Shown here: in pieces, positions 1 to 9,592 of the stretch
Layout: each line of letters opens with the position of its first letter
Position numbering within the stretch: position 1 is the stretch's first letter
Origin: Conidiobolus incongruus B7586
Lineage: Eukaryota > Entomophthoromycota > Entomophthoromycetes > Entomophthorales > Conidiobolaceae
Reading direction: 5' to 3'
Assembly (NCBI GenBank): GCA_000697335.1
Contig: JNEM01013396.1
Location: forward strand, 1-12,787
DNA length: 12,787 bases
Made by a program: the position numbers and the translations under genes
The notes under the pieces: model-generated
Told to the model about the DNA's origin: nothing
Seen by the model: only the letters and a program-made list of their open reading frames with translations
The model's database searches: none

Positions 1-669
1 TTATATTTAATGTATTTATATTTAATGTACAATTTAGAACATTTGATATATTGTGTTGATGTTCAATATTAAAATGCTTGAATTATTAATGAAAATTTGT
101 GCAAAATATGTTTTATATTATTATAGAATCAAATTTATTATGATATTTTAAATAGTATATTCAAAGAATTATTTGTTAGAATTTACATGAATATTATTTC
201 ATATTAGTCTCTAATGTAAAGCATTTATTTAAAATTTCTTTTTCTACTGCATATATTGTAGATGAACAAAATGAAAAAAATATTAAAAATATAATTTACA
301 TTATCAATGGTATATTTCTGGATTTTCATAAAATAATGATTTTTCAAGTATAAGTAGGTTTTTGTAAATTAAATTAAATATCAATTTGTCTAAATTTTAA
401 GGAGACTTTAAATTTATGAATAAAAGAACATTAATTTAATCAATATTCAATGATATTAGGTAAAATATCATCATAATCTAATATTTTATCTATTTCAATA
501 TAATAGTATATTATTATTTTATCAATTATATTGGATTAAAAATGATATTAAAATAAAAAAATCCATCATATACTGGTTGAATTGATCATAGTCAAATGAT
601 ACATTATAGCAATTTTATTATATAGAAATGAACTGAAGATTATTAAATAAGTGAAATAAATTTTAATTA
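1..669. other. AT-rich flank 3' of the receptor gene
   Basis: No coding region, RNA gene or mobile element is recognisable on either strand. The first 29 bases hold a 14-base unit (TTATATTTAATGTA) present twice at a 15-base period. The sequence is dominated by A and T runs with no long open frame. The 3' untranslated region of the receptor must occupy the part nearest 669. Confidence 0.7.
614..619 (-). terminator. Possible poly(A) signal of the receptor gene
   Basis: AATAAA on the minus strand about 50 bases past the stop codon. The spacing is plausible for a short fungal 3' untranslated region, but such hexamers are frequent by chance in DNA this AT-rich. Confidence 0.3.
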
Positions 670-3600
670 TTAAATAAGAGAATTTTCATCATCGTGATTT
701 TCCGAGATTTCAAATTCTTGTAATTCTTCATCTTCACCTTCAACCGTTTCAAATGGATCCTCATCCACATATCCTACATTATAATCTTCTAATTGCAACC
801 CAAGAACTGAGCCATTTTCATCATCATCATAGTCATATTGGGCAACTGGCACGTATCCTTGCGAGCCTCTGATCTTATGTTTGAGTTTTTGAAGGAAGCC
901 ACCAGCTCCTCCAGAAGGAATCAAGCTCATGATCATGAGTGGAATAAAGCACAAGTATGGTATAAGGATGCGCGATACTTTGGACCTAAAAAAAGTTAGC
1001 TAAATAGGATAGTACAAAAGAATACAAATCATACCATTTGATAGGAGCTCTATTCTGCTTGACAATGATGTATGAAAAGAAAACCAATACAAGCATGGAA
1101 AAGAAGACAATAAAGAAGATCGCCCATCCTGATAGTCCACCTTTTCCTTTAAACTTAATTAATATATAATCATTGTAATACAAGATGATGTATATACCTG
1201 GACAATATTCTTCTTTTGGACGAGCATAATCATATCCTCCTTCACAAGAAGAAATGGCCAGCTTCTTATATCTAAACAATAGTCAGTAAACCATATTATT
1301 AAGTGGTAAGTAATTTACCCTGATGAAATGGTATAAGTTTGTTCATTCTTGTCGCAAGTTGTTTTCAACGGCAAAGTGCCTGGGATCAATTCGCATTTAC
1401 CATCTTTATTCCTTTCAAAGTTAAAATCACATTCGAAATCTTCCATGGTACAGGGACAGTTCACAATGGTCTTAGGAGGATCTTGGAATTTGTTACCAAT
1501 GTAACATTTGCGATCTCTAATTCTTCGATAGTATTCAACCTAAATTTGATTAGTTAGCTGGTTGGAAAATCAAATAGATGCTTTACTTGGCGTCCAAAAA
1601 GACAGTTGGATGCGGTATTGGAACTAGGTGTCCATTTTTCGAAGTCTGTATTAGGATCGTTGATGTCAGAAACACATTGACGATCATGAAGCCCAGAAAA
1701 ATCAAAATGAAAGGCAATCAACTCCCTTGAATTGCCCTCTCTATAGCCAAAGAGTACAAACTTCTGACTCGTGGACTGAGGTTCTGTGGTGACCTCGGTG
1801 ATACGATATTTGGCGCTAGACTCGGGATTGAGCTTGATGGTATGGAAGGTAAGACCTTGGTCAAAGGTATACACAATTGAATCAACTGCTTTGGTATCGT
1901 CAACAAGTACTAGGATGGCGCCTTGGTCGCCAAATTCGAAACGATGGGGGCCTTTACGAATTTGGGTCCAAGTGAGTCCAGCATCTCGAGTAAGGAAAGT
2001 ATTTGCACTGTTGTAGTCAAATAGTTCGCTACCTACATTTCCGATGCCGATCATCATACCAACAGAGGTGGATGAGCTAAAGATGTTCTCGGGGTCCGAG
2101 AGTCGGGTAAAGCTATGAAGATGCAAACCACAAGTGTCACCTTTGCAGGAATACGAATTGCCATCAATGTCACGGGATGGAGGAGAAATCAGTTTCCATT
2201 TTGCACCGTTATTGAAGGTGATTTTGGAAATGATCTTTTTCTTCTTGGTGAGCTTGAGCTCATCTGGGTTAGCAATCTGGTTGGCAATGGCAATACCTTC
2301 AATGCCAGCCATTTTTTCAAAGTCTACTAAGCCTTGCGAATCGCGATTGACATTATCCAGAGAAGTGACAAAATGGGTGCCATTAGTGTTGGAAGTGAGA
2401 ATGATGCCTGTCTCTTCCTTGATATTGGCATTGGTAGTAATGTGGAGGAAGAGCGAGTGGGTGTCGGACTCTAGGACCGTGAAACCTTGGTGTGCGTTGC
2501 CAATATTTGGAGGATATTTGGCTGCTGTAAACTTCTTGCCGTCTGTAGATGTTTGCAACTGAATGGTATTGTAGCGTTCTCCAGGTGTGGCCACTACTAG
2601 ATATTCATGGAAAATAGATAGCCCAGAAATGTTGTCGAATAGTAAGTTGCTGGAATCAAATAAACTGTCACTTTCAAGCAAGCTCAAAGGAACACCGACT
2701 AACGAGCGCTGGTTGCCTGACTGCTGCTTGTACTTTTCACAATAGATGGCCTGCTTAGAGGGATGATTAAATTTCTTGGTTCTAGCCCACTGGCAGTTGC
2801 GAACATACTTTCCAATCGATTTCCAGTCTGCACCATTATTTTGGCTGACAAACGCTTCGACATGGCAGCTGTTGCTAGATTTAGACTCACAATCTCGCAT
2901 GCCATGGAAAATAATCCAACTAGATTCCTCAGGGTGGAATGCAAACGCCTGAATACCTAGGGTATTGGGTTCAGTTGGAGTGTTCATAGGGGTCACGGTT
3001 CGCAGTTCATCATGAGTGAAGTAATGGGTTTTAGAAGTGGTGAGGAAGTAGGCAGAGTCATCAATAAAAGAATGGTGGAAGATTGCAGCAATTCTGTCTA
3101 CTTTGTCTTTAAATGGGTTTGTCCAAGTCAAGCCCTCATTCTGACTAATGACTACTTGCCCGTTATCCAAATGAACCACTAAAGTCTGGGACTCTCTAAA
3201 GAAAAAGTACTCGGATAAGGAAGAGTCAAACTTGGTCATTTTCGAGTTAACCCCGTTAATTTGTCCACAAACACGTTCGACGGGCTGGGTAAGATCGACT
3301 CCTCCTTTGCACGTGCTCGAGGAAATCTTGCGATAGCCTGAGTTAGATTTGTACTTGTCGCCGATCTTGCAATTTACTGGCCGCGAGGGATCTTTACCAA
3401 ATAAAACACACTGGCCATGGTTCATATCCGATCGCCAGTATCCCACATCGCACTCGTAATCCAGTTCAGTGCACTCACACACTTTGGAAGTCTTGTGCAT
3501 GAGCTCAGTGGAGTTTCCAAGATAACATAAGCGATCAGGTTTCTTCCTGTGATAAGTGTTTTCTTGGCCTAACAAACAGGTGGTTTGGCCAAGAGTAGGC

Positions 3601-6600
3601 TGATCATCTTTGTTAAATTTAAGGGTAGGACGGGAGGGTGTCCATGTTTCAAAATCAGATGCAGAGTCGCTGGAATCCATTTTGCATTCTGTTTTCAAAA
3701 CCTTGGAAAAGTCGATTGTGATTAATTCATTCTTGAGGCTTCCGATAGTCTTGGGATTGTTGACTTGAGTTCCAAATCCAATAATTGTGAATTTTAACGA
3801 CTGGCCAGATGGTGCTGTGAGGAGAGAAGTCACTCTAACTGGATCCTTGCTAAAATTATACAGCTTCCAAGTAGATCCTCCGTCTAAGCTATAAATAATA
3901 TCCTTTGTCGGGCCTTCATCATCTACCATTACTAAAATGCTACCAGAGTCTCCGATCGCATACAAACTCTCTGCCTTACGAATTTCCTTCCAGGTCACAC
4001 CACCGTCCTTGCTAAGGAAAGTACTGCTGTCTTCATAGCTCAATAAGTTGTGGCCAACATTACCAACCCCAATAATATAGCCTTGGGAGTTAGGAGTTCC
4101 AAACGAGCCCATCGTCTGCTTTTTGTCAAAAAATGTATGAAGGTGGAGTGAGCATTTGTCTTTGAGACATTCATAAGCTTTTCCATTCATATCTTGCTTT
4201 GGAGCAGCAATGGGGTACCATGAACCTCCATTATCAAAGGAGATCGAGGTCTTGGCCTTCGCTTCTCCATCAGTTGTAATGGCAGTCATCTGGTTCGCAA
4301 TCAACGCACCGGTTAAGCCATATACCGATTCGGCGTCGACCAATCCCTTGGAGTTAGAGCGGATATTCGGAAGAGACAAGCTATAGAAGGTAGCATTGGA
4401 GTTGGATATAAATAGGGAGCCAATTGGGTACGAACTATCGCCAAACGTAGGGCGATCTTCGCCAATGACAGGCACCTTGAGCAAGGTTAATGGTATGCGG
4501 CCTAAGCCGATGGAAGAGTCGAGGATGGCGAAGGAATCATGATTCAGAATGAGATCAGGAGGGAACGATGCGGGAGAAAAGTTGAGACCATCTTTCGATA
4601 CCAGTAACCTCGCTTTGTCGGTTTTCTGATAAACAAGTAAATAATCAGAAACAACATGAAATTCTCCCACATTGTTCAGTATCTGCTTGGAATTGCCATC
4701 ACTGATGACTACTAGCTCCAGCGGAACAGAAGGGCTTTGATGGTTGTTTTCCAGGTTCATTTGGTCAGTTCTGGAATCTTTGACTGTGAATCGAGAGCAG
4801 AACACCGAATCATGCTTGGGAGAAAATCCATCTCTACCAAAAGTACACTGGTGCGCATAATCTAATAAATGCTTCCATGTTTTGCCATTGTCAGTTGAAA
4901 TATATGCCTTGGCAATGCAATTAGGACAAGCATTGCTACCAATGAATATAATGTAATCCTTATATATGGGGCTAAACTCGAGTTGAGTTAATTTCAAATT
5001 ATTTGGCAACTCTGGTAGCTTCACTTCTTGGAATGTAAGCCCGCGATCTTTGGTTACTAACATTCCTTTATCTTTAAGTAAAACGTACGCACGATCTTTG
5101 GCATATGGGTGTCTGTGAATACTTAGCACATCTTTGGTAAATCGCAAAGACCACGAAAGACCTCCATCCAAACTGGAGAAGATTTCACCCTTATGAGTCA
5201 GAATCAATATAGCTTCGCTAGATTCAAAGTAAAAATGGCTCAGGATATTATACTGCATCTGGGTGCGAGTGTGATAGATTTCTGGATTCGTTCCATTACT
5301 TTGTTGAATTCCCTCCGAACAGTCCTTTTCAACTGGCTCATTCATGATTTTGGATTCTTTATGATCCATATTACATGTATTTCCAGGAATAAGACGATAT
5401 CCGGAAGATCCAAAATATTTCTTTTCATTATTGAGACAAGAGCCTTTGGGAATCAGCTCTTTACCCTTTAATACGCACTTGCCATCTTTATCTTCAATAT
5501 ACTCATAATCACACTCATAATCGTCTTCCGTGCATGGACAATCTGTGGATTTGGTGATGGGTGAGCCATATTTGTCTCCGATATAGCAATTTGCATCAGG
5601 TTTCCTCCTGTAGTACTCTGTTTCAGCTCCCATCACGCATGCTTTGGAGTTGGAAGTGCTATACTTTGGCTTCCATAATTCATAATCCTTTGAATCCTGT
5701 GGATTATCCTTGTTGATATCGCACTTGCGATCAAACAGCTTTGTAAAGTCTAACTGAAGTAGCACGTGCTTTTTATCTTCTTTTTGACCTAAAAGTAATC
5801 CAACTTGGGATGTGGAATCCGATTGAGTGGTTAAAAAGAGGGGTCGGATATTCATCCCAAGATCTTTTTCTTTCCAGCTGTTGCCCATATCTGAGCTATA
5901 AATTAACTTATTAGTCTTTTTAGCATCCTTAATAAGAGCAATCGTAGTTCCCATGTCAAGGAGAGCGTATTTATGGGGCCCTTCTCTAGCACAAGTCCAA
6001 GTTCTACCATTATCCTTGCTTAAGAAAGTATCGCCCTCGTCATAATGCTCAAGATGATGGCCAACATTACCTACGCCAATCAAAAATCCAGGTGTGGAAG
6101 AAGCAGAAAACATTCGACCCAAGTTATGGGGAGCAGTGATTGAGTGCAGATGTAATGAACAGTCTTGTTCCTAATCAAAGTTAAATAACAAATAAAATAG
6201 AGAAGAAGAGATATACCTTATTTTTGCTATCTGAACAAGAATATGCTTTGCCACTGCAATCTTTAGAAGGAGCAGGTAAATAGTTCCATTTGGCACCTAT
6301 AAAATCAATGAATTTACAAAACCCAATGATTGTATTGAATTAGCATTACCATTGTTATAGCTGATTTGAGTTTGCAATTTTTTGTCTAGATTAGGGTTTG
6401 TACGTTGAATTTCCTCCCAATTGCTCACAGTGTTGGCAATCATGGTCCCTAATGTGCCTGGAATACGTTCCACATCTACAATGCCTGAGCTATCGCGATT
6501 GGTGTGCAATAAAGAAGTAGTAAAGTATGTTCCATTAGAATTGGACAAGTAGAGAGTGCCAAACTTATCACTGCTGCTAAAGACAACGTCCAGTGTTAGC

Positions 6601-7773
6601 GAAAATGAAGTTGATTCAAGAACTGTGAAAGCCTAATAAAAATAATTAGAATCAAGTCACGCAACTCTAGATTATAATTACATTATGCTTTAAACTCTTA
6701 TGATCTGGGATGTGAGCCTATTGTAAAAAATGTATCAATTAAAAGTGCGAATATATCAGTGCCAATACTTACCTCAGCCCATATTTTTCCTTCTTGGGAA
6801 ACAAAAAGCGTTAACTCCTCAGATGCAACATCTCTCTTCTAAAAAAATCTCAGTTTTAATGCCTTGTTATATTATTCATCAAATGAGTAAGGTCTTTACC
6901 ACTGCAGCAATAATGAACTTTTCGGAAATGGTGATTCCAATAACACCACCATCGGGAACTCCATCAAAATCAAAGTCAATTAGTGTCTTATCATTTTGGA
7001 AGAAATTTTCGGAATGGACTAACTTGGACTCTTTAATAACGCTGGCTACATCCTTGGACTTTTGTTCTCCTCCCCAAATACAGAATATGCTTTGGTTTGG
7101 AACTGATGTTAATTGCGTCGTGGACCTTCCCCAAACACAGGTTGAGATATTACTTAATAATAATTTTGGCTTGGTTTTGAAAAAGTCTTCGGTATAGTAT
7201 GCTTTATCAACGCAAGAGCCATTGGAATTAGTGCAATCTGAGGAGAGGTAAATGACAAATCCAGGTCTCTGGGCATGAAAAGAGAATACTGAAGAATCCC
7301 AAGCTGGAGGATATTCAGTTTCAAATTTCGTCCAAGTTTTAGCTTTATCTTCTGTTATATAATGAGTTGTCCCTGAGGTTGTAACAATAGCCTTGAATTA
7401 AATTAGATAAATAATTATCCAGTGCAAATAACCTTCATTTACCTTATTGGAGTCAAATGGATGTTTATAAATTCCATCAGCTTTGCCCTCTTCTACATCG
7501 GTTATTTTCTTCCATGACTTTCCTTCATCTTCTGATATGAATAGCTTTTTAGTGCTGGATTCAAGATAGAGTAGAGTCTATGTTAAATTTAGATCAAATA
7601 TTGGAATAATGGTCTATAATAAATATTACATCTGTTTTGTCAAAATATATGAATTTGGAAGGGTTTTTATCAAAATCAGTATGGTGTATATCAACATCAC
7701 CAGCAAGTATAGATGATATTAATACATACCAAATATTAATCATGGAAATGTATCGAAATAAATTGGTAATCAT
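670..7773 (-). CDS. VPS10: Vps10/sortilin-type vacuolar protein sorting receptor with three VPS10 modules
   Basis: This is a type I membrane receptor of the Vps10/sortilin family, expected to bind soluble cargo in the late Golgi, carry it to endosomes and be recycled by retromer. I assembled 12 exons by eye: 7630-7773, 7443-7577, 6900-7391, 6773-6838, 6682-6717, 6350-6632, 6217-6296, 1587-6170, 1319-1539, 1198-1271, 1035-1146 and 670-985. Together they encode about 2180 residues with frame kept across all 11 introns (46-61 bases). The start is the first ATG after an in-frame stop at 7807-7809; a second in-frame ATG at 7741-7743 would also leave a signal peptide. Order: signal peptide (1 to about 25), propeller and 10CC three times (about 31-696, 711-1380, 1390-2037), membrane segment (about 2045-2067), second hydrophobic stretch (about 2082-2098), acidic tail to 2180. 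Asp-box motifs such as SKDNGRTW, SKDGGVTW and TRDAGLTW recur, as does the (S/G)LHLH strip. Yeast Vps10 has about 1580 residues and two modules, so this protein is longer by one module. The family is certain; individual splice sites, especially intron 10, are predictions. Confidence 0.93.
673..915 (-). other. Acidic sorting tail with C-terminal acidic-dileucine signal
   Basis: Residues about 2100-2180. A basic patch (KLKHKIR) is followed by GYVPVAQYDYDDDENGS and then long acidic runs. The protein ends HDDENSLI: the last six residues, DENSLI, fit the adaptor-binding pattern [DE]xxxL[LI] exactly. The position resembles sortilin's DxxLL-type ending (recognised by GGA adaptors), but with Glu in place of the key Asp and Ile last. 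YVPV fits the Yxx-phi pattern. FEI and YNV each fit the loose aromatic-x-aliphatic pattern of retromer cargo. All of these short motifs are pattern matches only. Confidence 0.6.
916..969 (-). other. Second hydrophobic segment after the anchor
   Basis: Residues about 2082-2098 read ILIPYLCFIPLMIMSLIP, followed by a Ser-Gly-Ala linker and the basic stretch LQKLKHKIR. At about 17 residues and with three prolines it is marginal as a membrane span. It could be a re-entrant or surface helix. If it truly crosses, the acidic tail would return to the luminal side, which conflicts with the sorting signals seen in the tail. From memory, filamentous-fungal Vps10 proteins often have a similar second hydrophobic patch. 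Confidence 0.55.
1061..1129 (-). other. Membrane-spanning segment of the receptor
   Basis: In exon 11, residues about 2045-2067 form an unbroken hydrophobic stretch beginning GWAIFFIVFFSMLVLVFF. It follows the last 10CC cysteine (2037) by only about seven residues and is followed by the positive residues of KQNRAPIKW. That charge pattern fits a type I topology with the following part in the cytosol. It is the best candidate for the single anchor typical of Vps10/sortilin receptors. Confidence 0.88.
1147..1197 (-). other. Intron 10: 51 bases, stop-free, multiple of three, weak acceptor
   Basis: The donor is GTATAT after TGT CCA G, and the most likely acceptor is AAAG just before GA AAA GGT GGA. 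The interval is 51 bases and contains no stop in the reading phase, so the unspliced message stays open and would add 17 mostly hydrophobic residues just before the membrane segment. Acceptors at nearly all other introns here are TAG or CAG, whereas every choice here ends AAG. A second in-frame acceptor lies six bases further on (intron 1141-1197). Length and donor match the other introns, so I favour splicing. Confidence 0.65.
1202..3239 (-). repeat. VPS10 module 3 (membrane-proximal)
   Basis: Residues about 1390-2037: most of it lies in exon 8, and the last eight cysteines of its 10CC lie in exons 9 and 10. Asp-box motifs lie at about 1421 (SQNEGLTW), 1521 (SQNNGADW), 1730 (TFNNGAKW), 1806 (TRDAGLTW) and 1847 (TFDQGLTF). 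Several have Asn in place of the usual Asp. GLHLHS is near 1760. The ten cysteines of the 10CC are at 1911, 1937, 1954, 1970, 1972, 1979, 1991, 2004, 2025 and 2037. FSSSTSVGMMIGIGNVG, the DRQC start of the 10CC and RDRKCYIGNKF resemble, from memory, the usual fungal module 2. Confidence 0.9.
3267..5276 (-). repeat. VPS10 module 2 (middle, probably the extra copy)
   Basis: Residues about 711-1380, wholly inside the 4.58 kb exon 8 and free of introns. Asp-box motifs lie at about 744 (SSLDGGLSW), 837 (STDNGKTW), 1056 (SFDNGGSW), 1132 (SKDGGVTW) and 1173 (SLDGGSTW), with SLHLH at about 1086. The 10CC domain has ten cysteines at 1241, 1277, 1294, 1310, 1312, 1319, 1333, 1346, 1366 and 1380. Its core reads CECTELDYECD where modules 1 and 3 have CPCT. 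It also has a longer loop after FAILDSS (about residues 962-997), and lacks the NRDS(S/Q)G(I/L)VD pattern in full, reading NSKGLVD instead. It is the most divergent of the three modules. Confidence 0.9.
5319..7683 (-). repeat. VPS10 module 1 (propeller plus 10CC)
   Basis: Residues about 31-696, in exons 1-7 and the start of exon 8. Asp-box strand motifs are visible at about 63 (SEDEGKSW), 463 (SKDNGRTW) and 504 (SSDMGNSW), and the conserved strip SLHLHS is near 417. The 10CC domain spans residues 562-696 with exactly ten cysteines (562, 590, 607, 623, 625, 632, 644, 657, 678, 696), including the CPCT-x-DDYECD core and SSGYRLIPGNTC. From memory of fungal Vps10 proteins, the SSGYRxIPGNTC ending and the RRKPDANCYIGDKY stretch are typical of the usual fungal module 1. 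The propeller part is cut by seven introns, unlike modules 2 and 3. Confidence 0.9.
7695..7773 (-). other. Signal peptide of the Vps10-type receptor
   Basis: The N-terminus begins MITNLFRYISMINIWYVL and continues ISSILAG before the polar DVDIHH. One Arg precedes a hydrophobic core of about 13 residues with small residues (Ala, Gly) at about 24-25, which suits signal-peptidase cleavage near residue 25. Met11 could serve as an alternative start and would leave a compact 15-residue signal. This fits entry into the ER, as expected for a receptor with a luminal VPS10 region. The cleavage site is inferred, not proven. Confidence 0.75.
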
Positions 7774-9592
7774 TAGCAATAAACAATGATTACAGAAATA
7801 TAAATATTAGAATATTCAATAGTGTACAACTTTTAATGATTAAAAATGATTTGTGACGATAGTTTATTATCCATTACGAATACTCATCATTAAATTAATT
7901 GATTTTTTTTGAATCTTTGATTATGGTTTTTCCACATTGAATTTTCTAACCACCGATACAAATTTAAGTTCTCAATTGGTTACTTATGCAATCATAATTT
8001 CATCACTTTTATTCAACATCTATTCACTATCTGGTTAATATTCAGATATTCTTTACTATGCATTAATTGGGTTAAGTTTGAAATAGTAAAAAATATTAAT
8101 TAATTATCTCTTAAAATCTATTCTATATTATAAAAATAATTTTCAAAATGGAACCTTCAAATGACGATATAATACTGTATTTTTGATTTAAGGCATTTGA
8201 GTTTACTATTGGAACCAATTAAACCATCATCAGTCATATTTCTATTATATTATATGATTGGTACAATCAGTTTCGTATGATAAACTCAGTATTTCTGATA
8301 GTCAGCAATTTTGAATTTGATGGAAAATTCGAATATTAAACTATTCAATCCATGTTATAAGCAATAAAAAAATTATATTTCAAGTATATTATATATTTGA
8401 TTAATTTACTAATAATCTATTATATTACTTGAATCCTAAACAATATTCTATTTAAGGGTAATTTCTAAATATTTGAAAATCTAATCATATTTGGATTGAA
8501 TTTTGGGTATGTAAATTTTTTATTAAATTATATTTATTGAAATACTGATATATACGAGGTTTTAATAAATATCATTTATTGTTGTAGTTTATAGATTTTT
8601 ACTCAATCTTTTAATTTAATGTTTGAATAATTATTAAATAATGATTTTGGAAAGCATTTTATATATTAAACATTGTATTAACAAACCTAATTGAAGAATT
8701 GTTATTGAATATGATTGTAACTATAAATGTATCATAATACTTTTTTGTCTTATTAAACTATATTCTTCATATATCATTTCATATCACAAGACAAATAATC
8801 CAAACGTTATTTCAATTATTATTTGCAATTTTATAATCACGAAATATTAAAACTAATAATCTTGGTTTATGAATCAAAATATCAAATATATATCAAGTTC
8901 CAAAGATTTAATAAATCCTAATTTTCCACCTAGCAATTAATTAATGTATTGAGCAATTTTATCTTTACATTGAGAAATCAATATCATTCATTTTTAAATA
9001 CAACAATTTTGCTAACAAAACTTTCTTTTTCCAAGTTCCACATAATCTTCAAGTTAGAACTAGTAGCTGTATTATAATAACATGATTAGGATAAATATCA
9101 TTTAATGTAAATTTCATTATAGTAATATAATATATCTCAACTTGGCTTAAAAATATTAAGAATACTATTATGATTTAATTTTCATATTATGAAATTATGA
9201 ATAGCTTGTATCTGAAAATTTACAAACAGAATACTATGGCTTATTGTGAGAAATAAATATATTCTATGTATTCCAATATACAGCCTAATCTATTTGAATG
9301 TAATTCTACTACATATTATTGTTTAGGAGTCAATGGAAAATTAAATTATACTTTAAATTTGAAGATATAATAAATTATTTGGTGATCTTAAATATCAAGA
9401 AATATCCATTCAATTTTACAAAAAATAAATTATTTAAAATAGTTTTTGATAGAATTTATAAACAGTAAGTCTAGTTAAAATTCAATTTTTATTTTGATTA
9501 ATTCAAAGTCCCATTGATGTTACAAGGGTTCAATTCAATTTATTTTAATTTAATTATAAATTTTGTTATCAACCTCTTTAACTTGAAACAAA
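7774..9592. promoter_or_regulatory. 1.8 kb AT-rich spacer between divergent gene starts
   Basis: The receptor gene starts leftward at 7773 and the Pns1-like gene rightward at 9593, so both promoters and 5' untranslated regions must lie here unless there are distant start sites. It is very poor in G+C and holds no long open frame, no tRNA-like structure and no recognisable transposon. A TATAAA-like element within TTATAAAT at about 9554-9561 is about 35 bases before the Pns1-like ATG, too common in this composition to trust. At 1.8 kb it leaves room for separate promoters rather than a compact shared one. Confidence 0.5.

Noticed and set aside
1-29. Two copies of a 14-base AT-only-rich unit as a microsatellite or terminal repeat
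   Set aside because: Only two copies with period 15 in very AT-rich DNA; no matching partner was seen elsewhere in the window.
1554-6122. The 1522-codon open stretch as a complete separate gene
   Set aside because: It begins at a TTG in the middle of a VPS10 propeller with no signal peptide, and ends inside intron 8. Frame-keeping introns on both sides join it to upstream and downstream coding exons.
6730-7197. A 155-codon open frame on the plus strand, opposite exons 3 and 4 of the receptor gene
   Set aside because: It runs antisense through coding sequence with clear VPS10 homology and two introns, and its translation shows no recognisable domain. Other plus-strand frames at 1339-1557, 1786-2016, 2115-2562, 2763-2960 and 5193-5471 are the same kind of shadow.
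7774-9592. Hidden transposon or virus-like element in the large spacer
   Set aside because: No open frame of useful size, no terminal repeats that I could match by eye and no recognisable protein motif on either strand.
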